Shown here piece after piece: positions 16,815 through 25,766 of a stretch of DNA of 64,000 bases. The first letter of the stretch is position 1; each line of letters opens with the position of its first letter. Source of the stretch: Burkholderiaceae bacterium (lineage in GTDB: Bacteria > Pseudomonadota > Gammaproteobacteria > Burkholderiales > Burkholderiaceae_B). Both the position numbers and the translations under genes were made by a program. Below the pieces are notes generated by a model. The model worked only from the letters and a program-made list of their open reading frames with translations. It had not been told where the DNA came from and made no database searches. Location of the stretch: assembly GCA_023653055.1 (NCBI GenBank), contig JAMNXR010000001.1, forward strand, positions 248,001 to 312,000. The letters are read 5' to 3'.

Positions 16815-17734
16815 TCGGCTTTTACATTCGTCTTTTTAATGACGTCGCCCTGTTTGATGACTTCGCCAGCAAGCAGTGCTTGCACGGCAGGATTGTTGAG
16901 CTTTGGGCGATCAACCAACGCGTAATAGTTTTCATACACGTCTTTGACGAGTCCGAGTTGGATGACTTGAAATTGCGTGGTGATGTCTGTGGGATCAATA
17001 AACGGTGAGGGAAAAAACCCCTCGCCATGCATGCCAAACGTTTTCATCAGCGCGCCGTCATCAAACTCCGCGATCACATTGACTTGGATGCGGTGCTGCG
17101 CCAACCAGTCATCAATTTGCGCACGCAAGACGCTGCCATGTGTGGGAAGCAGCATGGGCTTTCCATTTAGGCATGCTGGGAATGTGCCTGTCAGTTGAGA
17201 GACTAAGGCAGCATTTCCAAAAATAGCGACCGGACTTTTGCCCAGCAGATGTGAGCGGATTTGTTGTGGGCCGCCATGCGCGTAGGGGCGATCTGACAGG
17301 ACGAGATCTAAGCGATGTAACAGTAGCGAAGGTAATAGCTCCTCAAAACGGCCTTCGATGCATTCGATTTTGACTTGTAATTCGCCATGCAAAATAGGCG
17401 AGAGCAGGCGATAAGAGACAGTTTTTGGGAGTACGTCAGACACCCCAATCGTCAACCGTAACGTGCGTTCCAGTGATTCGTCGGCGAGGCTGTCGAGCAT
17501 TTGTTCGCCCAAGCGAAAGATTTCGTCTGCATAACGACGCGCTACGCGCCCAGCTTCGGTCAGCACAAGACGGCGACCCTCAAGTTGAAAAAGGGTTCGA
17601 CCGAGATCACTTTCGAGTTTCGAAATTTGTCCGCTGACGGTTTGAATACTGACGCCCAATTTTTCTGCAGCGCCAGCAAGGTTACCCTCGGTCGCAACAG
17701 CCCAAAAATAACGGAGATGGTGATAATTAAGCAT
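16811..17734 (-). CDS. nhaR: NhaR-like LysR-family regulator
   Basis: The 307-residue protein opens with LNYHHLRYFWAVATEGN, and its second half has PACLNGKPMLLP followed by EFDDGALMKTFGMHGEGFF. These match the NhaR subgroup of LysR regulators rather than general LysR proteins. NhaR activates the Na+/H+ antiporter gene nhaA in E. coli in response to Na+. No nhaA is present here; the gene is divergent from terC2 with 140 bases between starts, so an ion-linked role on that gene is an inference. Confidence 0.85.
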   Translation of the reverse strand: MLNYHHLRYFWAVATEGNLAGAAEKLGVSIQTVSGQISKLESDLGRTLFQLEGRRLVLTEAGRVARRYADEIFRLGEQMLDSLADESLERTLRLTIGVSDVLPKTVSYRLLSPILHGELQVKIECIEGRFEELLPSLLLHRLDLVLSDRPYAHGGPQQIRSHLLGKSPVAIFGNAALVSQLTGTFPACLNGKPMLLPTHGSVLRAQIDDWLAQHRIQVNVIAEFDDGALMKTFGMHGEGFFPSPFIDPTDITTQFQVIQLGLVKDVYENYYALVDRPKLNNPAVQALLAGEVIKQGDVIKKTNVKAD

Positions 17735-17828
17735 TTATTAGTTCGAATAAATCATAATAATGATCAGTTTATAAGTCATTTTAATGGACTTGAATAGTCT
17801 TTAGTCTCACTCCTATGCAGGAAATGAA

Positions 17829-17852
17829 CGGCGGCACACCTTGTGCCCGCCG
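17829..17852 (+). other. GC-rich hairpin in the terC2 leader
   Basis: CGGCGGCAC (17829-17837) pairs with GTGCCCGCCG (17843-17852), with one bulged C and a five-base loop. It lies 11 bases before the GGAGAG ribosome binding site of the terC gene at 17875. No U-run follows, so it is not a terminator. It may shape translation or message stability. Confidence 0.5.
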
Positions 17853-17874
17853 GAGCGCATATCGGAGAGAGCAG

Positions 17875-18840
17875 ATGGAAACGATTGGAAGTTGGTGGAT
17901 GTGGACAGGTTTTGCGATCTTCGTCGTGGTGGCCTGTGCTGTGGACTTATTGGTGCTGCAGCGCAAGGGTGACGACAAGGTCTCTATTGGTCAGGCGCTT
18001 CGGTGGTCCGCACTCTGGGTCTTCTTGGCTCTGGTATTCAATGCCTTGTTATGGTGGTACATCGATGGACAAGCCGGTAGAGAATTAGCGAATCAGAAAG
18101 GCTCGGAGTTCTTGACGGGATATCTGATTGAAAAGTCGTTAGCCGTTGACAACATTTTCGTATTTCTCATGTTGTTTACGTTTTTTGCCGTGCCACCCCA
18201 TTTGCAAAAACGTGTGCTTATTTTGGGTGTGATTGGCGCGATCGTGCTGCGGGCGGTGATGATATTGATTGGCGCTTGGCTGATCAAAGAGTTTCACTGG
18301 ATCCTGTATGTGTTCGGTTTATTCCTGTTGGTCACCGGGATCAAGATGTTGGTATTTGCAGAAGCAGAGGCGGATCTGGAAAAAAATCCAATCCTCAAGT
18401 GGATGCGCGGTCACATGAATATCTTGCCAAATTTCGAGGGCGAGAAATTTTGGGTGAACAAAAATGGTGTGCGTTTTTATACACCACTGTTTGTGGTCGT
18501 GATCATGATTGGTATTACCGACATTATTTTTGCTGTCGATAGTATTCCAGCCATTTTTGCGATCACAGAAGATCCATTTATTGTGATGACGTCCAACATT
18601 TTTGCAATCTTGGGCTTGAGAGCCATGTACTTTTTGCTCGCGGATCTCAAGGATCGTTTCCATCTATTGAGCTATGGCTTGGGATTCATCCTGGTGTTTG
18701 TGGGAACCAAAATGCTAATCGTGGACTGGATCAAAATCCCTGTCGGCGTATCGCTGGCAGTAGTGGGCGCAATCTTGTTGACCTCTATCTTGGCAAGTTT
18801 GTTGGTACCCAACAAGTCGAAGCATGAAACTAGTGAATAG
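17875..18840 (+). CDS. TerC family membrane protein, Alx-like
   Basis: This 321-residue protein of about nine helices carries the paired acidic TerC motifs YLIEKSLAVDNIFVFLML and IGITDIIFAVDSIPAIFAITEDPF. The long form with a LPNFEGEKFWVNKNG central loop is the Alx/YgjT type, associated with alkaline pH response and Mn2+ export. The ATG at 17875 has GGAGAG seven bases upstream; an ATG at 17815 would run through the leader hairpin. Unlike the other terC here it has no yybP-ykoY element. Its 3' end overlaps the histidine-kinase gene by 11 bases. Confidence 0.92.
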   Translation: METIGSWWMWTGFAIFVVVACAVDLLVLQRKGDDKVSIGQALRWSALWVFLALVFNALLWWYIDGQAGRELANQKGSEFLTGYLIEKSLAVDNIFVFLMLFTFFAVPPHLQKRVLILGVIGAIVLRAVMILIGAWLIKEFHWILYVFGLFLLVTGIKMLVFAEAEADLEKNPILKWMRGHMNILPNFEGEKFWVNKNGVRFYTPLFVVVIMIGITDIIFAVDSIPAIFAITEDPFIVMTSNIFAILGLRAMYFLLADLKDRFHLLSYGLGFILVFVGTKMLIVDWIKIPVGVSLAVVGAILLTSILASLLVPNKSKHETSE

Positions 18841-20200
18841 GCAGACTGACTAGAAACTTGGCGCCACCCTCGGGCATATGTATGTATTCGATCGATCCGT
18901 TATTTCTCGTGACGATTAGTTTGCAGAGCCATAGCCCGAGCCCCATGCCAGTTCGTTTCCCGTTTGCGTACAGTTCGAATAGTTGTGATTGTTGCTCGAT
19001 GGGAATGCCGGGACCATTGTCGGTAATGGTCAGCGTGACAGTATCCAATTGACGTGCTGCTTCAATCGTGATTTCTTTGTCTGTACGATCAACGCTTGAG
19101 TGCGCATGCATGGCATTGTTCAGAATATTCAGAATCACTTGTTGAATTTCGGGCGCATTGACGAATGCGATTGTTTGAGAATCAAGGTGTAGCTTGACGT
19201 TAATATTTCGTTGGGTGAGTTCAGGCGATGTAATTTTTAGGACAGACTGAACGATGTCGCCAATGTTGATTGGGGACGCGCTTGTATGTTCACTATTAAA
19301 AATCGAGCGCAGTGATTGAATAATGCTGCCTGCCCGTAAATTATCCGCAACGATTTTTCCTGCAAGGTCTTTCAGCAAGGCTTCATCAGCACGCCCTGTT
19401 GCAAGCTGAAGCTTCATAAACTCACTATTAATTTGTACGGCACCTAAGGGCTGGTTAAGCTCGTGGGCGATGGAGGCGGAAAGCGCACCTGTTGCGGCAG
19501 TTTTATTGGCCCACACGAGGCTATCAATAAGGAGTTTTTCTTTCTCGTTCTCTGCAATTTTGAGAAGAAAGATTGGGAAAATCATGTAGCGGAAAATCGC
19601 AAGTAGAAAAATGGCGATAAAAATAATAGTGTTGATGATATTGGCATCAAACGCTAAAAACGTAATGTCTAAAAGTACTAAAAGAATACGTGCAAGCCAT
19701 AAAAAGGCCGTAAAGAAAAATAGGATTCCATAGACCTTAATTAAATCAATGTTAGTTTTCTTAAAAATCTTTAATGATAGATATCCACCTTTACACGTGA
19801 GGTAGGCAACAGCCACACATACAAAGATCGTTTGATAGCCAGGATTAAAGAGCGCACCAATTGCGAAGAGTGCAATGGAATACGCAACAAAGACGGTGAG
19901 ATTGCTTAGAAAGGAGGGCTTGAGGTGTAGTTGCTCGCCGAGCAGGTTAATCAGTGAGTAGTTAAAGTATCGATATGCGAGGTATGCGAGCGCATTGGCG
20001 CCCACATAGGAAATGAGCGTCGGAATCTCCGCTCGAAAGATGGTGAGGATGGCAGCAGTACCAAGCAGAAACGCGCCAATCGCGCAGTTTTCGATAGACC
20101 GATTTTTTTGTTGCCTAAAATAAAACAACAAGGTGATGGAGTAAGCGATCGACAATATCCCGTAGAACATGAAGATCGCAGGGATGAGACTTAATTTCAT
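18830..20200 (-). CDS. Membrane-bound sensor histidine kinase
   Basis: The 456-residue protein has an N-terminal membrane domain of about seven helices (residues 1-215), a short linker, a HisKA-like dimerisation helix with phosphoacceptor His246 in SIAHELNQPLGAVQ, and an HATPase domain with ILNNAMHA near 359, DNGPGIP at 394 and GMGLGLW at 418. The HELNQPLGA form is typical of FixL/DctB-like kinases that often pair with FixJ-type regulators. No regulator gene is adjacent. Its start is two bases after the stop of the alpha/beta hydrolase gene, so the two are tightly coupled. Confidence 0.92.
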   Translation of the reverse strand: MKLSLIPAIFMFYGILSIAYSITLLFYFRQQKNRSIENCAIGAFLLGTAAILTIFRAEIPTLISYVGANALAYLAYRYFNYSLINLLGEQLHLKPSFLSNLTVFVAYSIALFAIGALFNPGYQTIFVCVAVAYLTCKGGYLSLKIFKKTNIDLIKVYGILFFFTAFLWLARILLVLLDITFLAFDANIINTIIFIAIFLLAIFRYMIFPIFLLKIAENEKEKLLIDSLVWANKTAATGALSASIAHELNQPLGAVQINSEFMKLQLATGRADEALLKDLAGKIVADNLRAGSIIQSLRSIFNSEHTSASPINIGDIVQSVLKITSPELTQRNINVKLHLDSQTIAFVNAPEIQQVILNILNNAMHAHSSVDRTDKEITIEAARQLDTVTLTITDNGPGIPIEQQSQLFELYANGKRTGMGLGLWLCKLIVTRNNGSIEYIHMPEGGAKFLVSLPIH

Positions 20201-20202
20201 TG

Positions 20203-20958
20203 CTAGGTGAAGTTGTTACTTTGGCGTGCTAGAAAGGCTCGCGCTTGTGCAACGGCTTCGGGCACACGCTCTTTCGGTTCTTTCCAAGGATAAATGCTGA
20301 CCTCTGCCTTGGGTGCAAGGTCGACGACCTCTTTGGCGACGGCATAGGGGTGCGGGGCGGTATCGTCAGGCATGACGAAAATAGGTGTCTGGCATTGCCG
20401 CACAAAATCTCTGGAAACGGTAAAGACAAAGTCTGGATTGGCGCGATACATTTTTTCTAAAAATGTATGAACGATATCCATATTTAAATCAGGGCGGCGT
20501 GCGCAAAGTGCTGGGCCCCACTCTTTAATATTGTTTGCATAAAACTGGTCAGGTAGCTCTGGACGAAAGCCGCTGGGTTGCGCCATGACAGCGGCAATCA
20601 CGCGTTCGGGTGCTCTTTTGAGCATGTTACAGATAAAAGGACCGCCAATGCAGAAGCCCATGACTAGAAACTTGTCGATGCCCAGATGGTCCATCAAGCC
20701 TAGCTGATCGTCTGTATAAGCATCCCAAGGGCGATCCACTTCAAGTGGTCCAGAAGACTCCCCGCCATTTGCATTGCGGGAATCCATCGTGATGCAACGA
20801 TATTCATTTTTAAATTCTTCTACGGCATCAAAGGGTGAGCGCGATTTAAAAAAAGACATCGTGGCATTGAGACCGCCACCGGGCAAAATCAGCAGAGGCA
20901 TGCCTGTACCGGTATCTTGGTAATGGATCCGGACTGCACCTTTTTCGTACACAGGCAT
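20203..20958 (-). CDS. Alpha/beta-hydrolase with a Cys nucleophile elbow
   Basis: The 251-residue protein has the alpha/beta-hydrolase fold with the oxyanion segment LILPGGGLNAT near 23-33 and a nucleophile elbow GFCIG at 101-105. Cys103 stands where Ser normally sits, as in dienelactone-hydrolase-like enzymes. The C-terminal region (SIYPWKEPKERVPEAV) lacks the usual catalytic His context, so activity may be unusual or lost. Only two bases separate its stop from the downstream kinase start, suggesting translational coupling and a possible sensory link. Confidence 0.8.
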   Translation of the reverse strand: MPVYEKGAVRIHYQDTGTGMPLLILPGGGLNATMSFFKSRSPFDAVEEFKNEYRCITMDSRNANGGESSGPLEVDRPWDAYTDDQLGLMDHLGIDKFLVMGFCIGGPFICNMLKRAPERVIAAVMAQPSGFRPELPDQFYANNIKEWGPALCARRPDLNMDIVHTFLEKMYRANPDFVFTVSRDFVRQCQTPIFVMPDDTAPHPYAVAKEVVDLAPKAEVSIYPWKEPKERVPEAVAQARAFLARQSNNFT

Positions 20959-21098
20959 GATGTCTCTCTCTGCTAATTATTTGTTTAATAAATTGCTCGG
21001 AGAGGAGTTTACAACTTTGGTTATAAAGGCGAACGCCAATTACCAAACTGGTGTTTAATTGCTTTGCAAGTTATCCACTCTTTATTGAGAAATCCCAA

Positions 21099-21407
21099 AT
21101 GCCTAGCGGTTCAGACGATTATCAGATCGATGTCTCCGAGGGCGTCGTGCTAATTAAAAATCAAAACACGACAATCGGGTATTGCCGTTTTAATGAGTCC
21201 GGAGAGGTGGAATACATCTTTGTGAATCCTCTTTATAGACGCAAGGGGTTTGGCAGGCTCTTGATCAATGAAATTAAGAGGCTAAAGGGGCCTATTGACA
21301 AGGTCCACGACCCGATTTCACCGCTGGGGGCGCAGTTTTTCAAGGGCATTGGCCTGGCTGAGGCGCTTACCGACGAAAAGAAAGATTCTGCTAAAAAAAC
21401 ATCGTAA
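21099..21407 (+). CDS. Small GNAT family N-acetyltransferase
   Basis: This 102-residue single-domain protein has the GNAT core YIFVNPLYRRKGFGRLLINE, including the RxxGxG acetyl-CoA pyrophosphate loop. It is short and resembles YjdJ-type GNATs. I chose the ATG at 21099, which starts MPSGSDDYQIDV; an ATG-like start at 21051 would add a Cys/Phe-rich stretch unlike the fold. It lies 59 bases before pyrB on the same strand, but a -10 element between them suggests pyrB has its own promoter. The acceptor substrate is unknown. Confidence 0.78.
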   Translation: MPSGSDDYQIDVSEGVVLIKNQNTTIGYCRFNESGEVEYIFVNPLYRRKGFGRLLINEIKRLKGPIDKVHDPISPLGAQFFKGIGLAEALTDEKKDSAKKTS

Positions 21408-21423
21408 TCTTACGCAAAGTGCA

Positions 21424-21429
21424 TATAAT
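21424..21429 (+). promoter_or_regulatory. Candidate -10 element for pyrB
   Basis: A perfect TATAAT lies 38 bases before the pyrB ATG and is preceded by TGCA, close to an extended -10. I find no good -35 at standard spacing, so the promoter is tentative. Confidence 0.35.
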
Positions 21430-21466
21430 GCAGTCGTTTAGGCCAACTTTTGTGTATAGGTGAGAC

Positions 21467-22729
21467 ATGGCAATCGCAACACAGGCACTGCTGCGCGACG
21501 CAATGCGTCGTTTAAATATGACCCGTGATGTGTTTGCCGAGCGAATCGGCTGTCGGCGCAGGACGCTCGATAGCTGGTTATTACCCGATGAGTCCAGCGA
21601 ATATCGCGCGATGCCAGAAGTGGCGCGCCGTTATGTGTCGGAAATTTTGGCCAATTTACCTGACAGCACCCCGAGTGGCTCGACCGCTTCCGGATTTTCA
21701 GACAATCATTTGCTCTCGGTGGATCAGTTGAGCCGTGAGTCGGTAGAGGAGTTGTTTTGGCTTGCCGATGTGATGCAGCCAATCGCGCGCCGTCAAAAAG
21801 TCACGCGCGTACTCGAAGGCGCTGTGCTCGCCAATCTGTTTTTCGAGGCGAGCACCCGCACGCGCATCAGTTTTGGTGCCGCTTTCTGCCGATTGGGCGG
21901 TTCAGTCTGCGATACAACCGGTTTTACCTTTTCCTCAATGGCCAAGGGCGAGTCGATTTATGACACCAGCCGCGTGGTCAGCGGCTATGTGGACGCGATG
22001 GTCATCCGTCACCCTGAAAAGGGTTCTGTCGCAGAGTTTGCGCGCGCGACCAATATCCCCGTGGTCAATGGCGGTGATGGTCCAGGCGAGCATCCGAGCC
22101 AGGCTTTATTGGATCTCTATACGATCCAACGTGAGTTTTCACGTCTTGGAAAACTGATTGATGGCGCACACATCGCGATGGTGGGTGATCTGAAGTATGG
22201 CCGCACCGTACATTCGTTGATTAAGTTGTTGTCTTTATATCGCGGTTTGACGTTTACCTTAATCGCGCCCGAGTCTCTGGAAATGCCATCAGAGATTGTG
22301 GACGTGGTGAGTCGTCAAGGTCATAAAATTGAGTTCAGCGATTCACCGGCAAATGGCTTGGCCAAAGCTGATATTTTGTATGCAACACGTATTCAAAAAG
22401 AGCGTTTCGGCGAAGAAGCCATCGATGGTTATGGCGCTGAATTCGAAATCAATCAAAAGCTCGTGAATCAAGCGTGCAAGAGCGATGTGGTGATCATGCA
22501 TCCATTGCCACGAGATGGTCGACCTGGATCCTATGATCTGAGTGTTGATTTAAATGCAGATCCTCGTTTGGCAATTTTCCGTCAAACGGACAATGGTATT
22601 CCGATTCGCATGGCGATCTTCGCTAAGTTGTTAGACGTTGATCGCTTGGTGCAGCGCTCAATGCGGGACGTTACGTGGACGACACCTGCGCATATCGGAC
22701 CAGACGATGCCTTGCCAGACTTTGAATAA
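21467..22729 (+). CDS. pyrB: Aspartate carbamoyltransferase with N-terminal HTH extension
   Basis: The enzyme condenses carbamoyl phosphate and aspartate in pyrimidine synthesis. The catalytic domain begins near residue 78 and has the carbamoyl-phosphate site FFEASTRTRISF, HPEKGS, GGDGPGEHPSQAL, HPLPRDG and a C-terminal GIPIRMAI segment. At 420 residues it is about 110 longer than the standard catalytic chain. The extra length is mostly an N-terminal module (residues 8-60) with a helix-turn-helix look (LNMTRDVFAERIGCRRRTLDSWLLP) and a Ser/Thr linker. No pyrI regulatory gene or dihydroorotase-like partner is adjacent. Confidence 0.92.
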   Translation: MAIATQALLRDAMRRLNMTRDVFAERIGCRRRTLDSWLLPDESSEYRAMPEVARRYVSEILANLPDSTPSGSTASGFSDNHLLSVDQLSRESVEELFWLADVMQPIARRQKVTRVLEGAVLANLFFEASTRTRISFGAAFCRLGGSVCDTTGFTFSSMAKGESIYDTSRVVSGYVDAMVIRHPEKGSVAEFARATNIPVVNGGDGPGEHPSQALLDLYTIQREFSRLGKLIDGAHIAMVGDLKYGRTVHSLIKLLSLYRGLTFTLIAPESLEMPSEIVDVVSRQGHKIEFSDSPANGLAKADILYATRIQKERFGEEAIDGYGAEFEINQKLVNQACKSDVVIMHPLPRDGRPGSYDLSVDLNADPRLAIFRQTDNGIPIRMAIFAKLLDVDRLVQRSMRDVTWTTPAHIGPDDALPDFE

Positions 22730-22759
22730 AACGATCAATTGCTCTAAGTGATAGTGGCG

Positions 22760-22790
22760 CGTGCAGCGCTATTGTTAAAGCTGCACGTTT
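22760..22790 (+). terminator. Probable pyrB terminator overlapping the phzF end
   Basis: CGTGCAGC pairs with GCTGCACG (22760-22767 and 22780-22787, 12-base loop), followed by TTT. It lies 30 bases after the pyrB stop and its 3' arm is inside the last codons of the convergent phzF gene. The short U-run makes it a modest terminator. Confidence 0.5.
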
Positions 22791-23620
22791 CCTTCGATCA
22801 AAATATGCACTTCGCCACCGATCCAAACGGTATCGTGATTCTCTGGCGTCACCGTGACACGACCATGTCGTCTGATCTGAGTCCCTTGTGCCACAAGATA
22901 AGGTTTTTGCAGACGACCGGATGCGAGTAGCCATTTCGCAATGGCGGCGTTGAGTGATCCTGTAATGGGATCCTCACTCATGCCGCTTGAGGGCGCCAGC
23001 ATACGAACCTCGAAGTCGCACTCGCTACCGGGTGGATGCGGCGCAATTAGCCCGATTGACTTAAAGGTCGGCCAGCGCACGCGTGAGGAATCCAGTGCCA
23101 GCACTTGTGATGCATGCTTGAGTTCAAACAGTTGCCATATCGGACCATTGCACAGCTCTGCGGTGTTTACAACTGCGTCAGTAGGGATGTCCAGCACCTG
23201 CATGATTTCAGCGCGGTGCGCGGGATCCATTTCTTTAATGGTGGTCGCGGGTGCACCAAAAGACAGAGTTGGATGTTTTGAGATATCTACCTCAACAATC
23301 CCAACACCACATTCTTGGCGAACAATCCCCGCAGTTTTGGTAATGCCACCACAATGGAGCCACGAGGCACAGGTGCCGAGCGTTGGATGACCTGCGAAAG
23401 GCATTTCACGGCTTGGGGTGAAGATTCGTACGCGATAGTCGGCGGTTGGATCAGTCGGTGTTAATAAAAATGTTGTCTCAGCGAGGTTTGTCCACGAAGC
23501 GAAACGTTGCATTTGCTCGTCTGTCAGGCCGTCAGCATCGATGACGACCGCTAAGCCATTACCTTGATAAGGTGTGGGACTAAAGACGTCACATTGAATG
23601 AAGCGGCGCAGTTTCGACAT
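22775..23620 (-). CDS. PhzF family isomerase-like protein
   Basis: The 281-residue protein has the two-lobed diaminopimelate-epimerase-like fold of PhzF: QCDVFSPTPYQGNGLAVV at the N-terminus, the catalytic Glu in NLAETTF, and FTPSREMPFAGHPTLG. The second lobe has GSECDFEVRMLAPSSGMSEDPITGSLNAAIA. PhzF itself isomerises a phenazine precursor, but most family members have unknown roles and no phenazine genes are present. It is divergent from the ABC-rubredoxin operon across 89 bases. Confidence 0.9.
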   Translation of the reverse strand: MSKLRRFIQCDVFSPTPYQGNGLAVVIDADGLTDEQMQRFASWTNLAETTFLLTPTDPTADYRVRIFTPSREMPFAGHPTLGTCASWLHCGGITKTAGIVRQECGVGIVEVDISKHPTLSFGAPATTIKEMDPAHRAEIMQVLDIPTDAVVNTAELCNGPIWQLFELKHASQVLALDSSRVRWPTFKSIGLIAPHPPGSECDFEVRMLAPSSGMSEDPITGSLNAAIAKWLLASGRLQKPYLVAQGTQIRRHGRVTVTPENHDTVWIGGEVHILIEGNVQL

Positions 23621-23709
23621 CGTGTGGACCTATATGTAAATAAGAAAACAATCGTTTGAGGCTGTCAGTCGGTTAGATACGATTCGGTTACATCTTAATA
23701 CTGTTTTTT

Positions 23710-24573
23710 ATGAATCCCTTATATACAAATAGCTCAAAGTTGGTATTGAGTGCGCACAAAGTTGCGCTTGCTTACGGCTCAGCACGTCCATTGATTGCTG
23801 ACTTTTCATTAGACGTCGAGGCAGGTGAAATTGTCACTGTACTTGGGCCTAGTGGCATTGGAAAATCCAGTCTTCTGCGTGTATTTGCGGGCTTGCAACA
23901 ATCCAGTGGTGGACAAGTTTTTGCTGGAGAAGAAGAGGTCACCGGCGCACACCCTCGCGTAGCCATGGCATTTCAAGACCCTAGTTTATTACCATGGCTA
24001 ACCTTAGAACAAAACGTTGCCTTTGGCTTAGATTTCAAACATCAGCCAAAGCTGAGCAGACAGGAACTAAAGATTCGCGTCGATCTGGCGATATGCGAAG
24101 TTGGCCTCGAGCACGCACGCACAAGATATCCACGTGAGCTTTCAGGTGGCATGGCACAGCGCACGGCACTTGCGCGTTGTATCGCACGTCAACCCTCGGT
24201 GTTGTTGTTGGATGAGCCGTTTGGCGCCCTAGATGAGGTCACGCGTGAAGCCATGCAGAAGTTGCTGCTGCGTGTTCGCGATGATTTTGGTACGGCAGCC
24301 GTGCTCATCACGCACGATATTGACGAAGCACTGAGTGTGTCAGATCGCATCGTATTGCTTGGGGGTACGCCAGCGCATGTGTTCGGTCAGTGGAGATTGG
24401 ATCGCCACCAGCCTAGAGATTTGCTTGAGTCATCGATGCAAAATCTTCGTTTAGAAATACTTCAGGCGTTGAGAGGGTCAATTGATGGCAAGTTCACACC
24501 ACATTCCTCGGTCCTTAATTTAAATCATTTACACAATACTTTTTTACATCAGGAGCTTTTGCATGTGCACTGA
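23710..24573 (+). CDS. ABC transporter ATP-binding protein (NitT/TauT type)
   Basis: This 287-residue ATPase has Walker A GPSGIGKSS at 46-54, a Q-loop in AFQDPSLLPWL, signature LSGGMAQR at 144-151, Walker B VLLLDEPFGALDE and the switch His in LITHDIDEAL. The LLPWLTLEQNV segment is typical of nitrate/sulfonate/taurine importers. It is the first gene of a six-gene unit and overlaps the substrate-binding gene by 11 bases. Confidence 0.93.
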   Translation: MNPLYTNSSKLVLSAHKVALAYGSARPLIADFSLDVEAGEIVTVLGPSGIGKSSLLRVFAGLQQSSGGQVFAGEEEVTGAHPRVAMAFQDPSLLPWLTLEQNVAFGLDFKHQPKLSRQELKIRVDLAICEVGLEHARTRYPRELSGGMAQRTALARCIARQPSVLLLDEPFGALDEVTREAMQKLLLRVRDDFGTAAVLITHDIDEALSVSDRIVLLGGTPAHVFGQWRLDRHQPRDLLESSMQNLRLEILQALRGSIDGKFTPHSSVLNLNHLHNTFLHQELLHVH

Positions 24574-25762
24574 ATACACGACACGACGCGATATGCTCAA
24601 ACTCGCCAGCCTGTTCACTGTTACTGGAGCGGCTCATCTGCTTTCGGCAGCGAATGTTTATGCACAAAGCAATCCAGATCAGCCCGTCAAAATCGGCTAT
24701 TTACCAATCACGGATGCTGCGCCATTGCTGATTGCACATCACAATGGCTATTTTGAAGAGGCGGGCGTCAAGGTTGAAAAACCGACATTATTTCGAAGCT
24801 GGGCGCAATTAGTGGAGTCCTTCATCGCGGGACAAACAAACGTTGTGCATTTGTTGTCGCCGATGACGGTATGGGCGCGTTTTGGTAGCAAGGTTCCTGC
24901 AAAAGTCGTCGCTTGGAATCACATCAATGGTTCGGCATTGACTGTTGCACCCAAGATCAATCATTTGAAAGAGTTGGGCGGCACGACAGTAGCCATTCCT
25001 TTTTGGTACTCGATTCATAACGTCGTTTTGCAAGACATGCTGCGCGCAGAGGGTCTCAAGCCTGTAGCACGACGTGTCGGTAAGGTCGAGGTTAATGAAG
25101 TGAGTCTGGTGGTTATGCCGCCCTCCGATATGTTGCCTGCCCTAGCAGCTGGCAGTATTTCTGGATACATCGTTGCCGAGCCATTTAATGCAGCGGCCGA
25201 GCTGATGAGCGTCGGCAAGGTGCTACGCTTTACAGGTGATGTTTGGCGCAATCATGCTTGCTGTACGGTATTTATGCATGAGCGTGATTTAAGTGGTCGA
25301 CCACAGTGGTCTCAAGGCGTGGTGGATGCAATTGTGCGTGCTCAGCTGTGGATTCTGGAAAACAGGGCTGAAGCAGCAAAAATATTGTCGCGCGAAAGTG
25401 GCAAACAATACACCCCACACGGTTTAAGCGCGCTGACAAAAGTCCTCGCACCACCAGCAAGTGATGCGCAAAGTTATTTGGCGTCCCGCGCCATCCGACA
25501 TGCTGATTGGAAAGAGGAGAGAATTGGCTTTCAGCCGTATCCATACCCCAGCTATACAGAAGAGTTAGTGACGCGTCTAAAGAATACGACCGTCGAAGCT
25601 GACCGTGGTTTTTTAAATCAGCTTGATCCCGCATACGCTGCGCAGGATTTAGTCGATGATCGCTTTGTCAGAAAATCCATTGAGGCAGTAGGTGGGTTAA
25701 AGAAATTCGGTGTGGAGGGTGCTTACACACGCAAAGAAACCATCGATTTGTCTAAGGCTTAA
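24563..25762 (+). CDS. ABC transporter substrate-binding protein (CmpA/NrtA-like), Tat-type signal
   Basis: This 399-residue protein has an N-terminal TRRDMLKLASLF twin-arginine motif and a hydrophobic core ending near AQS. The NMT1/SsuA/NrtA-type fold follows: VKIGYLPITDAAPLLIAHHNGYFEEAGV, then GQTNVVHLLSPMTVWARFGS. Relatives bind nitrate, bicarbonate, sulfonates or thiamine precursors; the ligand here is not evident. Use of a Tat signal suggests folding or cofactor loading before export. It overlaps the ATPase gene and is four bases from the permease start. Confidence 0.9.
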   Translation: MCTEYTTRRDMLKLASLFTVTGAAHLLSAANVYAQSNPDQPVKIGYLPITDAAPLLIAHHNGYFEEAGVKVEKPTLFRSWAQLVESFIAGQTNVVHLLSPMTVWARFGSKVPAKVVAWNHINGSALTVAPKINHLKELGGTTVAIPFWYSIHNVVLQDMLRAEGLKPVARRVGKVEVNEVSLVVMPPSDMLPALAAGSISGYIVAEPFNAAAELMSVGKVLRFTGDVWRNHACCTVFMHERDLSGRPQWSQGVVDAIVRAQLWILENRAEAAKILSRESGKQYTPHGLSALTKVLAPPASDAQSYLASRAIRHADWKEERIGFQPYPYPSYTEELVTRLKNTTVEADRGFLNQLDPAYAAQDLVDDRFVRKSIEAVGGLKKFGVEGAYTRKETIDLSKA

Positions 25763-25766
25763 GTGA

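Noticed and set aside
17770-17874. Second yybP-ykoY riboswitch ahead of terC2
   Set aside because: The GGGGAGTAGC and GCAAGACC elements are absent; only a GC-rich hairpin is present.
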